Shown one piece after another: positions 36,001-48,225 of a stretch of DNA of 64,000 nucleotides (the stretch's first letter is position 1; every line of letters begins with the position of its first letter). The stretch is from Daucus carota subsp. sativus (Eukaryota; Streptophyta; Magnoliopsida; Apiales; Apiaceae). Made by a program: the position numbers and the translations under genes. Under the pieces are notes generated by a model, which was not told the origin of the DNA, did not search any database, and saw only the letters and a program-made list of their open reading frames with translations. The stretch is from assembly GCF_001625215.2 (NCBI RefSeq), contig NC_030382.2, positions 19,002,823 to 19,066,822 of the forward strand, given 5' to 3'.

Positions 36001-36503
36001 TTGTTGTTGCAGTTCATGAGTTGTCACGTACATCCTTTTCGGCACTGCTACAAAAACAATCATAAAAGATTTATATGCAACAATGCAATGCATAAATAAT
36101 TAAATAGATTGACAATATTGGAGAGTGTTAGATTTATTATACCTGCAAGAATATTAGGCCTTGGCCTTACGAGTACATGAGGCTGTGTCTTCAGTGGCTC
36201 AATTTTCTTATCGACCACATTATCGATATAGAAATCCAGGTGGCCACCATTGCCGGCTCTGTCAACCATTTTACACAGCTCTGCATCTGTTTGCAGTAAT
36301 TCCCATTCCCCCAACTCGGCATTCATCGTATATACGCCTCCTATTTCAGTGTATTTGAGGTCATCCTTGACAAACTCCATCAGTACAGGTAAGGATAACA
36401 GGTCAGGGTTAGTGACTATTATACCCTCTTCTCCGCCAACATATCCTTTTTGCTGAAATTTGCCCTTGTGGTGAAATCTGAGTTTAACAATTTCTTCTCC
36501 CAT
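33094..36503 (-). CDS. TnpA-like protein of CACTA element 2 (Transposase_24 type)
   Basis: Nine minus-strand exons: 36503-36143, 36047-35752, 35614-35357, 35236-34930, 34525-34281, 34184-33981, 33893-33801, 33651-33556 and 33465-33094. All are bounded by GT-AG and sum to 2232 bases, 743 codons plus stop, with phases that agree. Exon 1 is a PB1-like domain (MGEEIVKLRFHHKG...YIDN). Exon 3 carries TEYERIKMLNVIRNNEIYRM. Exons 5-6 hold the plant En/Spm-type core (SRIKTNHYKKYETDEERL, EFKQLLVHWAD). Exon 7 has AGPVSFAQIRKKL, and the last exon a coiled-coil-like charged helix (EIEAKVKKDVQEEVDSKLAM). TnpA-type proteins bind subterminal repeats of CACTA elements. The gene looks intact. Start chosen at the first ATG giving the PB1 domain. 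Confidence 0.8.
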
Positions 36504-36589
36504 CCTACACCAAATAGACAAAACAACATTAGAATCATTACTGGTAAATAACTTAAAACACTACAAGTACATAGCCCTAAACAAAATAG

Positions 36590-36810
36590 CATTAAAATAC
36601 AATTAAAATTACAGGAGAATAACTTAAAACACTACAAGTACAATTAAAATTACAGGAGAAACACTACAAAGGAGAAATACAACTAAAATTACAGGAGAAA
36701 TACAACTAACAGTACTACAGGAGAAATACAACTAAAATAGCATTAAAATATTACAATTAAAATTACAGGAGAAATACAACTAAAATTACAAGAAAGTATT
36801 TGCAAGTGAA
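36590..36810. repeat. Degenerate short tandem repeats between TnpA and TnpD
   Basis: Variants of ACAGGAGAAATACAACTAAAAT recur about six times. Region 36522-37010 contains no other feature. Confidence 0.7.
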
Positions 36811-37010
36811 AAATCTAAAGTACAAATAAACTACTGTAAGGCAAGGAGAGAAACACTACAAAGCATTAAAATATGAGTAAAGGGGGCAACAAATAATTTA
36901 AAACAACATAGAAAATATTCCACTTAAATAAACTCATATATAAGAATTATGAGGCAGGTTCCCTAGGTGGAATGCGGACTTTCCTAACTGGTACATCTTC
37001 CCTACACCAA

Positions 37011-39884
37011 TTAACACCAGTAACTTGATTTCCTAATCCATAACCTCCTATCTCTAAACTTCGTATGGTATCGGTATCCATTTATAACGTATCCAGTAAA
37101 CCTCCTAGCTATTGGATTAGGGCTCATGGCAAAAACTTCTATCTGTTTTGAAATGCCTTCTTTTTTCTCAAACTCTGCCTTCAACCACTTCCAAAATTCT
37201 TCAGTATGCTCTCTTTCTCTTTTATATCTTTTTGATGTTGCATTAGTATCAATTATTGCTCGATGTTCCCTGTAATGGACGTAGTTAGTAAAGATCTTTC
37301 CTATTCAGAATATGAGTAATTCGATATGGAATTTAAAAACTTACTCGATTAAATTCTCGATTTCCTTATTACCACAGTTAAATAGGATGTACCGATGGCA
37401 TGTCTGCCATTGAGAATCTTTAAGATGAACAGCTTTTCCTTCCTTATTTCTTCTTGTACCAATCGGATACTCCATCTTTTGGGGAGAACTCTCAAATTTA
37501 GCAGAACTTGTGGTAATTTTCCCTGCGCCTTCATAGCCTAAAAATCTTGAACAAAAAATCAAACACTCCTCTACGAGATAACCTTCGGCAATAGATGCCT
37601 CGGGTTTACTCTTGCCGCGAACATATGACTTCAGTTTACATAAATAACGCTCGATAGAATACATGCATCTAATATCTGCCGGTCCTCCCCATTCAATTTC
37701 CTTGCATAAATGAACCGGTAGATGCACCATTATATCGAAGAAAGCAAGCGAAAAAATCATCTCAAATTGGCACAAGACTTCTGCAATTTCATTTTGTAGT
37801 CTCCTGAGCTCATCCAGATCAATAGCTTTGCTCCAAATATCTCTTAGAAATCTACTAAATCTTATCAAAGGTAATGCCACCTCGGGTTTCAATGCCTTCT
37901 TCACTGCAAATTGCAATAAATAATGAAGTATAAAATGAGCATCGTTGCTCTTATACCCCATTACTTTTCTTTCATCCATGCTCACGTACCGCCTGACGTT
38001 AGCTGCACAACCGTAGGGGAGTTTAGCATTCTGCAACACTGAGCAGAATAAATCTTTTTCTCTGTTCGTCATATCAAATATGGCAGCCTTGAACTCAATG
38101 TGTTTCCCATCAGCTGACAAAACTGGATGAAGCACCTTCCTGATTCCCATTTCTTGTAGATCCTTTCGAGCATTCAAGTGGTCTTTAGATTTCCCTCCAA
38201 TATTTAACAGAGTACCAATTATTTTGTCACATATATTTTTTTCTATGTGCATAACATCTAGGTTATGTCGACATAAATTGTGACTCCAATATGGTAACTC
38301 GAAAAATATTGATTTTTTTTTGAAAGGGGAATCAGTTTTTACCGTCTTGACATTATTTTTCCCAAATCTGTTCTCAAATCCTGCTAATAATTCCATGATT
38401 TCAGTCCCTGTTAATGGATCTGGACATGTTCCCAATTCAATTTCACCATTGAACCTCTTTTTATCAAACCTCCATTTGTGATCAACATCCAAAAATTTTC
38501 TATGACTCATATAGCACATTTTTTTACTATTTTTGAGGTACATGGAAGACGTCTCATAGTGGCATACAGGACAGGCCAACTTACCCTTTGTGCTCCATCC
38601 GGATAGCATCGCATATCCCGGAAAATCACTTATGGTCCATAAAACAGTTGCACGTAAATTAAAACTTTGATCCGTGAAGGCATCATAAGTTTGTATGCCT
38701 AGCTCCCATAATTCTTTCAACTCTGAGATAAGAGGCTGCATATATATATCAATGCTGTTCTTCGGAGACTCTGGACCGGGGATAATTGTTGAAAGTATCA
38801 GATTTTCCGTCTTCATGCACAACCAAGGTGGAAGATTGTAGTTGACCAAAACAATTGGCCATGTGCTATGAAGTGTTTTCATGGTACGAAAAGGACTAAA
38901 CCCATCCGCTGCTACACCTAATCTAATATTTCTCTTTTCAGATGAAAACATTGGATACTTTGCATCCAATGTCTTCCACGCCTCGGCATCAGCTGGATGT
39001 CTCAGTTTTCCGTCAGTTTTTCGTCCCACAGCATGCCATATCATAAGCTCTGAATACTCCTTGGACATGAACATTCTTTGCAGCCTAGGTTTTAATGGAA
39101 AGTAGCGCATCACCTTGGCTGGTACTTTACTGATTACCTTCTCCAAATTATTTTCACCAGCCCCTTTCTTTTCCACTATAATCCACCTTGAAACGCCACA
39201 AGTTCTGCAAGCATCTTCCTTTTCATTTACCCCCCAGTAAATCATACAGTCGTTTGGGCAGGCGTGTATCCTTTGGTAATCGAGACCTAAATCTTTAATG
39301 ATATTTTTTGCAGCATTAAAAGATAAAGGTACACGTGCTTGTGGGAAAGCCTCTCGTATTAACTCTAAAAGATCCCCTAACCCAGATTCGGTGATTCCAT
39401 GTACGCATTTCAAAGAATACAACCTGATGATAAAACTTAAGCTCGTAAATTTGGTACAACCAGGATATAATGGTTGTTTACCCTCTTCAAACCGACGGTA
39501 CAATTTCTCAGCATGGACACTTGGTCCGTCAGACTGCTTATCTTCAAGGTTTTGCATATTTCCAACTGTCCGGTGAAATAATTCATCAAGATTGTCTCCA
39601 AAATTTGTACCAGCGTCATCCATATCTTCATTCATACCGAGATGTTGGCGAGAAATCTCAAACATCCATTTCGCATACATTGGACACGGACCATTGTAGA
39701 CGAGATGGTCATATATTGTATCTTGACGACGCCACTTGTAATTCTTACAATTTTTGCAAGGACAAGTAATTTCATCCCCTGTGCTAAATCTAGAAAATGC
39801 ATTTCGAATAAAATCTCTTACACCACTCATATATCCCTCGCTGAATTTCGGTAGTTCTGTCCACATTTCCCCCTCGTCATCCAT
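37011..39884 (-). CDS. TnpD transposase of CACTA element 2
   Basis: Exon 1 (39884-37345) and exon 2 (37269-37011) join at GA|GTAAGT and TTACAG|G to give 932 codons plus stop. Domains in order: transposase-associated zinc-finger-like domain, residues about 8-75 (CPCKNCKNYKW...YDHLVYNGPC); the Transposase_21 core from about residue 190, with HACPNDCMIYWG, ADGFSPFRTM, STWPIVLVNYNLPPWLC, SDFPGYAMLSGWSTKG and LDVMHIEKNICD; and a DUF4218 region, about 690-790 (MVHLPVHLCKEIEWGGP, YSIERYLCKLKSYV). Exon 2 starts a DUF4216 domain (RRFTGYVINGYRYHTKFRD) but stops 15 codons later, so this domain is truncated. The protein cuts CACTA element ends in the nucleus. No internal stop is present. Confidence 0.9.
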
Positions 39885-40324
39885 AACAGAACAGTAAATA
39901 TCAAGACGTTCCTAATTCATTCCAAAATATCAAAGACCGAGAATACAATAATTTGCAAAAAAATGACTCACAGAGGATCTCTTATAGTCCTTTAATCACA
40001 CTACTACCATATAAATAATTACTTCCAGGAAACTAACAAGTTACAGGGCATCAAAATCAGACAACCCCAAGTCCCCAAATACTTGGACTTTAATTTTATA
40101 CTACTCATGACACAAAAAACTATCCATGTATATTATCCAGTGCATCCATGTATATTATGTCCACAAAAAATATTTTAAAATCAGCATCCATGTATATTAT
40201 CCAGTGCATATCATCTAAAACGATAAAGAGTCAAAATTAAATATTAAAATAAATTACATATAAATAAAAAATGACTAATCAAGAAATCTCCACATCAAGT
40301 AATTTAACTATATAAATACGAAAC

Positions 40325-40414
40325 AAACGTGAGAGACGAAGAGATCGAGAGGGGGAGAGAGAGATACAGAGAGAGGGAGAGAGAGAGGGGGGGAGGGGAG
40401 AGAGAGACTGAGAG

Positions 40415-40461
<47 letters not shown>

Positions 40462-40775
40462 GACTGAGAGAGAGAGACAGAGAGAGAGAGAGACTGAGAG
40501 AGAGAGACAGAGAGAGAGAGAGAGACAGAGAGAGAGAGATACAGAGAGAGGGGGGGGAGGGGAGAGAGAGACTGAGAGACACGCACAGAGAGAGAGAGAG
40601 AGTGAGACTGAGAGAGAGAGACAGAGAGAGAGAGAGACTGAGAGAGAGAGACTAAGAGAGAGACACAGAGAGAGAGAGAGACAGAGAGAGAGAGCAACAG
40701 ATGCATACATACAAAATTAACAAATCTAGGAAGATATATACATACACAGGCAGAGAGAGAGAGAGAGAGAGTAAC
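40325..40775. repeat. Long GA-rich microsatellite
   Basis: About 400 bp of (GA)n with GGG, CACA and CTGA interruptions upstream of TnpD. Long open frames of repeated Ser/Leu or Arg/Glu across it are compositional artefacts. Confidence 0.95.
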
Positions 40776-41224
40776 AAATCAAAAGTAACAAATAAAGCAA
40801 GATATACATATACACAGGCATATACATATACACATACAAGATACAAAATCGAGTAAGAATGTACCTTAAATTAAAGATGAAGATTCAATTCAGCCCTAAT
40901 TGATCGAAGAACCCTAATTAGCTCTAACCCTCCCTTCGCTTTGAGTTTGAAGAACCCTAATTAGCTATTCCCTTTCTCAACTTTCCCTTTGCAGCCTCGA
41001 ACAGTGCGGTAGTGGTAGCCTTCGAACAACCCTAGTTTTCAGCTCTTACAAACCCTAGCTCGACATTGAGAAATGAGGTTCAGTGAGGTATAGCTCGACT
41101 TTGACTTGGAGCCACAATTTTCAGACAGCGCGGGCATAGAAACGAAAATTGTTAAAACTTATCTTTTGTTTAACTAAAAATACGATATATGAATATATCT
41201 AAGTTTTGTGAAAAAATAAACAAC

Positions 41225-41300
41225 CACATCACTGGTGTAGTGGTTCGTACCACTCACTCATATGTTGGAGGTCATGGGTTCGACTCCCATGTCCTTCTAA
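41225..41300 (+). other. tRNA-like or SINE-like sequence with A and B boxes
   Basis: TGGTGTAGTGG (41233-41243) fits a pol III A box and GGTTCGACTCC (41277-41287) is a near-perfect B box, 33 bp apart. The last part can pair as a T-arm (CATGG-GTTCGAC-CCATG). The D and anticodon arms do not form a convincing cloverleaf, so I call it tRNA-like, possibly a SINE head. It is inside CACTA element 2. Confidence 0.55.
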
Positions 41301-41335
41301 CATTTACTTAAGTTTTTACATGTGAAGTCACAACA

Positions 41336-41495
41336 TGCCATATCAGCTGTAGTACTGGGTCCCTATGGGTGACTCATATGCCACATCAGCAATGGTGGGT
41401 CCCCTATGGGTGACTCATATACGCCACATCAGCAATAGTGGGTCCCCTATGGGTGACTCATATGCCACATAAGCAGTAGCGGGACACTCATGTGG
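41336..41495. repeat. Right subterminal ~46-bp tandem repeats of CACTA element 2
   Basis: Three to four units around GTCCC.TATGGGTGACTCATAT and GCCACATCAGCA. They lie within 400 bp of the right terminus. Confidence 0.8.
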
Positions 41496-41705
41496 GACCC
41501 GCATATATAAAAAATATGGTTTCAAATAATTTGTATTTAAAAATAATTTTTTTTGCTTATACAACTTTTTGGCAACAGTTTATTCATACCAATGTTAACA
41601 TAATTAAAAATCGTTGTAACATGCTCAATAAATAGATAGCTACGGCAACAGCATCTACGGCAACGCTAGAGAAAATTGTTGCAGAAGGCTAGTTATGGTG
41701 TAGTG

Positions 41706-42052
41706 AGCCAACCACCAGCCTTCCACCTTATTCTTGTCTCTGCCACACCTAAAAACCCCTCCCCCACCTTCATTCCTCCTGCACAGGTGACCAACTCGCC
41801 AAACAAACCAATCGCCATTGCCACCAGACACCCAAACCCTAATTCCATTTTTTTTTCCCGACCCCTGTATTGTATCTGTAAAGTACTCTTTTTCTTTCTT
41901 TTTATTCTTACTCGGCTGTATAATAATCTCAACTGCTCAATCTACTACTACATCTTAGTAAAACTAATTTTTACAATTATATTACATACTATATATTTTA
42001 TTTATTATATATATGATATAATTTTAGTTATAATTTTAAAATAATATTACAT
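41706..42052. other. No recognisable gene
   Basis: A C-rich stretch (41706-41870) followed by AT-rich sequence. Chance frames exist on both strands but nothing matches a known family. Confidence 0.4.
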
Positions 42053-42060
42053 GTAATTAT

Positions 42061-42520
42061 CAGTGTTTTAAAAGTCGGCGATTAATCGGGATTAATCGTT
42101 GTTCGGTCGGCCACCGTCTCGATTAAGCGTTAATGGGTGAAAAAAGCGTTTTTTCTGGAAAATCGGTCAAAAGATGGTATAATCGGCAAAAATTGGTAAA
42201 AAATCGGTAAATTTAAAAATCATAGTAAAAAAATTTTAAAATTTTAAAATTAATTTTAAGACACATTGTACTATGGTCTTATAGAAAAGGGATATTTTGT
42301 GGATAAAGTCATTAATTTTTTAATTTATGAAATTATATGATTATAAATCTATTGTAAATATAAATATATTTATACTTATATTTATCTAGTTTAAAAAATA
42401 ATATGAAATTGATTCCGATTAATGATCCAATTAATCACTCCGATTAATCCTCAATTATCCGATTAATCGCTAGACGGTGCCTTTACCGACTAAGTCCAAT
42501 TCCCACTTTTTACAACATTG
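42061..42520. mobile_element. Non-autonomous hAT element (MITE)
   Basis: Starts CAGTGTTTTAAAA and ends TACAACATTG, i.e. imperfect CA(G/A)TGTT terminal inverted repeats. A perfect 8-bp duplication GTAATTAT flanks it (42053-42060 and 42521-42528), the hallmark of hAT. The interior contains repeated GATTAATCG-type motifs. Length 460 bp, non-coding. Confidence 0.85.
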
Positions 42521-42759
42521 GTAATTATAGATTATATTATATTTTCAATTATATATTATAATATATTTTAAAATTACATTTTTATTATAATTTGAAAATT
42601 ATATTATAATTATATATGTCAGATATGGACAAAGTATGCCCTATTCAAATATAAATAAAAGTCCCAGAAGAGTTTCGTAAATGATGCAGAGATTTAAATT
42701 ATAAGATTTCATCGTGGAAGAAACAATCCAAAATCATTTTCTTCGTATGATCACACTAA

Positions 42760-42797
<38 letters not shown>

Positions 42798-42799
<2 letters not shown>

Positions 42800-43196
42800 C
42801 AACTGTTCAAATACAAACCACTAAAATAAAAACTAAAATACAAACCAAGTTAAACTATACCTAAATGACATCACCCACCCCCTATATGTCATCACCCACC
42901 CCCTATATGTCATCACCCACCTAGGGCCCACCCTCGCCCCCACTTAATCCACCCGGGGCCCGCTAGGGCCTTGCCATGGCTCCTCACAGCCCCTGGACTG
43001 GCTCCAGACAGCCTTAAAGAGCCAAAACTTGGCCCCACCATGGTCCCACTAGACCCGCCCCGCCCCTACTAGGCCCCACTTAGACCCCATCTAGGCCCAT
43101 CTTGGGGTCCATCCCCGGTCCCAAAATCCTTACCATTCTACTTAATCGCGTCGGTTTGTATTTAGTTTGTATTTTAGTAGTTTGTATTGGAGCAGG

Positions 43197-43200
<4 letters not shown>
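42798..43200. mobile_element. MITE inserted in a TA microsatellite
   Basis: The left arm GGCAACTGTTCAAATACAAACC and the right arm ending in GTATTGGAGCAGGACCC are inverted repeats of about 50 bp with TACAAAC motifs. Both sides are (TA)n runs (about 42763-42797 and 43201-43230). The 403-bp body is GC-rich and includes a 22-bp direct repeat (GTCATCACCCACCCCCTATAT, about 42868-42922). Micron-type MITEs that target TA repeats are known in rice; relatedness is inferred. Confidence 0.7.
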
Positions 43201-43230
<30 letters not shown>

Positions 43231-43232
<2 letters not shown>

Positions 43233-43330
43233 TGTTTGCTCAAATACAAACCTTTTAATTGTACAGACTACAAACTAGATCTCAGCCGTTCAAATAATAT
43301 TTATGTTATTAAATCCTGTCCATTCATTAT
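43231..43330 (+). mobile_element. Second terminus of the same type beside the TA microsatellite
   Basis: Immediately after the second TA run, GGTGTTTGCTCAAATACAAACC resembles the left arm of the neighbouring MITE and continues into ATCTCAGCCGTTCAAAT, a phrase often seen near plant transposon ends. It may be the left end of the element carrying the FAR1-type transposase that starts 1.3 kb downstream. No matching right end was found. The 43331-44600 stretch is AT-rich leader or intron-like sequence without a coding frame. Confidence 0.4.
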
Positions 43331-44605
43331 TTTAATATTTAAAAGAAATAACTTGAGATTAAAATACTTTAACCGGAATCAGTTGAAAATTTTCTTTCTC
43401 TCTCTTACAGTTTCTTTCTCTCTCTCTAGCCGTTATATCTCTCTCGCACTGCCGTTATTTCTCTTTCTCTCTTCTTTTATCTCGCGCGCTGCTGTTATCT
43501 CTCTCTCGCGCGCTGTCGGAGTTAACTCGCGCTTAATTTGACATGATTCGAGCTTGATTTCTAAGAGCAGAGTTCGGTGTGTATGATTTGACCTTGATTT
43601 CGAAGAGAAGAGTTTTGAAGAGCTTAATCTGATATGAATCACGCTTAATATCGTTTGAGGTACAATAATCATCTGTAGATAGCTTTTGTTTTTATGTAAG
43701 TTGTATTTATTCTTTAAATTTTACATATCTCTGTATTGTTATGTTGAATTGAGTGTAAAGTGTGTTACTTTTTGATTTGTTTGATAGTTTTCAGTGATGA
43801 ATTGTTTAAATGAGCTTGAGTAAATAAATTCAGATAGCTTTTGTTTGATATGTATTAATGTTTTAGGTGATTAATTTGTTTGATATGTAGATGGATATCT
43901 AGTGCTCAATGCTTTTGATTTGTATGAGATAATATTTTTTTTAGGAAGTAGTGGATCTGATCGGTAGTTATTTCTAGTGTTTATGATTTTTATTGATTTC
44001 TAGTGTTAGTAATTTGCATTGTTAGTGATTTTTGGTGTTAGTTTTATTAAACTGCAATGTTAAAAATTTTGTTTGCAGGAAACTAATTTTGTTTATGCTT
44101 GGAGGACGATAATTTAAAATTTAGTGAAGATTAGTCACAATCAAGGTTAGTATTCTTGTGATTACTGTGATTACTGTTATTTGTTTATGCTTGGAGGATG
44201 ATTTATCGTATATTCCGGCTAGTTTGTGGTAATGATGTTAGTCAGATGAGAAGAATTAAAGAAAGGATCAGAGCAAGTTCAAAATTATTAGCTTTTGATA
44301 GTGATTGTTGTTTCATATGTTAGTGATTATTAACACATATAGTAGTGATTGTTGATAGTAATAATTATATTTTAGTTGTTTTTGTGCTGATATTTCAGTA
44401 ATTTAAATGTATTAGTAATTGTTGTTTAAAATAATGATTATATGTCCATATATAATTGTTGTTGTATTTTCATCTAATTTAGAATTTTTTGCGGATAGTG
44501 TAATTGCATGTTTTAGATATGATATATGTGAGACTGTGATTGACATTTTTGTGACTGTGATGGCTGTTATTATTTTATTGTAAGTATTGATTATTTATAT
44601 TTTAT

Positions 44606-47600
44606 ATGATAGGTTCGAGTTGTGGGGATTCGTCTCTTGTTAATCGTGGATGTGACGATGTTACTTCTGTTGGTAGTGGAAATGTGTCCTCGAGTCGGAA
44701 TGAAGAATCTGTTACAAGTTACTCAGATGTTGGTGAAAGATTGTATCTTCCTGTTAATGTTCCTGATGTTTCAAAGCCAAATATTAATCAATCTTTTCAG
44801 AGTTTGGATCAGGCTTTTGTATTCTACAAAGAGTATGGTCGTTTAAGTGGTTTTGATGTGAGGAAGGGAACTGAAAAAAAGGATGCATTTGGTACTATTA
44901 CTATCAAACATTATACCTGCAGTAAAGAAGGTTCCAATGAGTTTCGTAGTATTGCGGACAGTATTCAAGTAATGTGAAGCGTAGGCGAACTGCTTCTACA
45001 AGGTGTTGTTGCAGAGCGGAGATAGTTTTGAAGCTTAATAAAGATAGACAATACTTTGTCTTTAAGTTTTGATGAAGTGCATAATCACCCCTTGGTTGAT
45101 GAATCTGGAAGGCAGTTTTTGCGATCTAGTCGTGAAATGACTATTAGTTCTAGGAATTTTGTGTTTGATGCTGCAAAAGTTAAAATTTGTTGTAGTAAAG
45201 CCTATGGATTGATGAAAGAAATGGTTGGTGGTTATTCGAATGTTGGAGCTACATTGAGGGATTTTAGGAACTTTAATCGGGATTTGAAAGAGTACGTTGG
45301 TGAAAGAGATGGGCAGATGTTATTGATAAGTTTAAAGTTTTGCAGGAGAGCTCGAGTTCTTTCTATTATGCATATGATCTTGATGAAGCAGGGCGTTTGA
45401 CTAAGCTTTTTTGGGCTGATGCAGTTTCTCGGAGGAATTTCGAGGTTTATGGTGATGCCGTCTCATTTGATGCGACATTTGACACAAATAAGTAAGTAAA
45501 ACTTTCATGTCAGCTAGTGAATTTCTGTGTGATGATGCATACTATTTGTTAAATCCTTGTTCTAGTTGTTAAAACAATTTCTAGTACACAGTAATGTTGG
45601 ATCATACTTCATGAAGTTTTGTTAGCATGTAAACAAATCAGATTGAATTATCTCATTAACATGTTCTGCTATAGATTCAATATTAAGGAAATATCAACTT
45701 CTGAAATTCCTAATTAAGAGTTATTTAAATATGCAAAATTTACTTAAGTTATATGTTTAAACAGAACATTAATTGTGTAGTGGTCCTAGGTAGATGGTTC
45801 AGTTCTTGATGTTTTTATTATAAAATTTAAAAGAAACTGGATCGATGTCTTCTTATACTGGGTTATTTTTATATATTTTGCAGGTATAACATGATTTTTG
45901 CCCCTTTACTAGGGTCGATAAACATGAAAAATGCATAACTTTTGCTGCATGCCTTTTGTCAAAGGAAGATGTCACACACTATAAATGGATCAATTTTCTA
46001 CATGTATGGGGCGACATCCTGTTGTTATTGTCACAGATTAGTGTCCTGCAATGAAAATTGCGGTTTCTTCATCACTTTCTTCGAAAAATGGTCTTGCTGC
46101 TACTAAGCACCGTTTGTGCATGTGGCATATCATGCAAAAGTTTCCTCTAAAGGTATTGGTGAAATTTTCTTAGCTTAGTTTAGATTTTTTTTTCCCATTT
46201 ACAACTGTATAGTAATATGTTTTTGCTTTTTTATGATTTGACTTGGTTTTTTAATTATTTTTACAGCTTAGTAATCGTTTATGTAAAGAAACAGACTTTA
46301 TGGAGAAAATGAAAACATATATATGGTCAACACACCTAGAGATTGATGATTTTGAACAAGGTTGGGAAGCTGTTGTCAAAGAATTTAATTTGGAGCATGA
46401 TAAGTGGCTGACTGAGATGTATGCTATTAGATCATTGTGGATTCCGGCCTTTTTCAGAGATGAGCCTATGTTTGGGTTGATGAGAACCACATCTAGGTCA
46501 TAAAGCGAAAATTTTTTCTTTGCTCAGTTTCGTAGACAAGCTGACACGTTATGTGAGTTTTGGTTGCGGTTTTAAAGTGCCGTGGAAAGACAAAGAAACG
46601 AGACAAAGAGACTGGATGAAGAGTCGAAATCAAGCTTTCCTACTACTTTGTCTAGATGGTTTATTGAAGACGATGCAGCTGATTTGTTCACTCGAACAGT
46701 TTTTTACAGAGTTCAGGAGGAAATTCTGGTAGCTTGTTTGGATATGCAGATAAAGCGAATGAGTGAAGAAGTGGATGGTGTTACGAACTTTGAAATTAAG
46801 GATGTGAAAGTTAAAGAAAAGATCTTTAAGGTATTATATTATACTTCCACCTATATTTATTATAGTTTAATAAATCTTTTAAACTTACTTCCTGGTGATT
46901 TGTACCATTATATTTGGACTCCCTTTAATTATTCACTTCTGATATAGTTTTGGAGAGCATTGTAGGTTGGTTAATTTTGGTTCACAGAATAGTGATTGTT
47001 GTTCAATATGTAAGTGATTGTTGTATTTTTTTAGTGCTTTAGTACCCTTATGATTTGTCCAAGCATGTGTCTTTGGTACTGATATAGTTTAATTTGTTGT
47101 GTTGTCAGTCAAACTTATATTTGTTATGTTCATATATTGATTGTTTATTTTAGTTTTGCATTTTCAACCTGCAAAATTAAACTGCCATTCTAGTCCAGCA
47201 GGCATTAGTAATTCAACCTGCCATTCTAGAAAGTAACTATTATGTTCAATTTGCTCAATTGCATTCAACTTGCATATCTGTATATTTTTATTTATTTTTA
47301 GTGATTTTAACAGATTAGTGTACTTCTTAAACATAAAGTTGATGTTTATTCAGGTGTCGGTCAGTAAAGATCATGCTATTTGTTCCTGCAAAAAGTTTGT
47401 GATGTGTGGTATAGTTTGCCGACATAGCTTATGTGGCATGAAGCAAATTGGAGTAACTAGATTCCCTAGAAGTCTTCTTCTTAACCATTGGTCCAAAATT
47501 GCGGATTGTGGAAGCTCATGTGATATGATATCTACTGATTACTTAAAGATGGAAAATGTTTCTTTGAAATTGATGAACATTTGGTTTGACTTTCATCAAG

Positions 47601-47942
47601 TTCTTATTAACAAGGCTGGATTACAGATGGAAGCACTGTAGTTTGTTCATAAGACAGTCAAGCAGTTGAGTAGTGAAATTGGCGGTGGTTGTACTGATGG
47701 TGCTGGTTTTTCAAAAAAAAGACCATCTTGCTTCTTTGATTGGTGACCAACCACAGGGTGCGATTACAGTTTTAGTTCCTAATGTTTGCAAAAACAAAGG
47801 AAACTATTTCAAATCAACAAGGTTGATTAGCGAGAGAGAGAAAGCAATTATTAAGTCAATAAAGAGAATCCGAAAGTGTAAAGAATGTTTAGCAACTACT
47901 CATGATTCACGTACTTGTCCAAAGAAGAAGTTCCTGAAATAA
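44606..47942 (+). pseudogene. FAR1/MULE-type transposase, decayed
   Basis: Exons: 44606-45491, 45894-46152, 46267-46830 and 47354-47942, with canonical GT-AG ends. Domains: FAR1 DNA-binding region (QSLDQAFVFYKEYGRLSGFD, then HNHPL near 45090); MULE transposase core (YNMIFAP, VTD-stop-CPAMKIAV near 46035, RLCMWHIMQKFP); SWIM zinc finger (CSCKKFVMCGIVCRH, near 47385); and the basic C-terminal tail (NKGNYFKSTRLISEREKA, CKECLATTHDSRTCPKK). It is dead. Frameshifts are visible near 44965, 45070, 45905 and 47712, and stops replace expected residues in TDQCPAMK and in TSRSESEN (46501) and near 47641. Such proteins cut the ends of Mutator-like elements; related domesticated ones (FHY3/FAR1) are transcription factors, but the decay argues for a transposon copy. 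Confidence 0.85.
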
Positions 47943-48225
47943 AGATTTTTATAATATCTAGTTGTTTTTTTTGCAAAAAACTATTATGTAAATGAGATGT
48001 TGCTTTTAATGTAATGAATTGTTTAGTAATTTGTATTTTTGTTCTTGCACTAGTCAAATTTGTTGAAATATTTTTTGGTTTATAGAGCAAAGTTATTTGT
48101 AAATTTTAGGTGTTTTAGAATCTTTAATAAATATTATTGGTTGAGCTCTAGTTCAATATGATCAAATATATCAAATTTAAATAAAATATAAAATATTTCT
48201 CTAAAAATAAATATTTTGTATTTTT
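47943..48225. other. AT-rich spacer
   Basis: No gene or repeat recognised between the FAR1-type pseudogene and the repeat block. Confidence 0.4.

Larger units (their letters stand above)
32298..41705. mobile_element. CACTA element 2, near-complete (TnpD and TnpA)
   Basis: The right end, read inward, is CACTACACCATAACTAGCC followed by GCAACA-rich subterminal repeats. At the left, the same kind of subterminal text begins at about 32298 (CACCAGATGGCTTTCAGCAAC), but the first bases of the terminal repeat are decayed and no target duplication could be matched. Both genes run on the minus strand: TnpD 39884-37011 and TnpA 36503-33094. Total about 9.4 kb. Confidence 0.75.

Noticed and set aside
40279..40846. 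Long open frames of Ser/Leu or Arg/Glu repeats
   Set aside because: Pure products of a GA microsatellite open in several frames on both strands.
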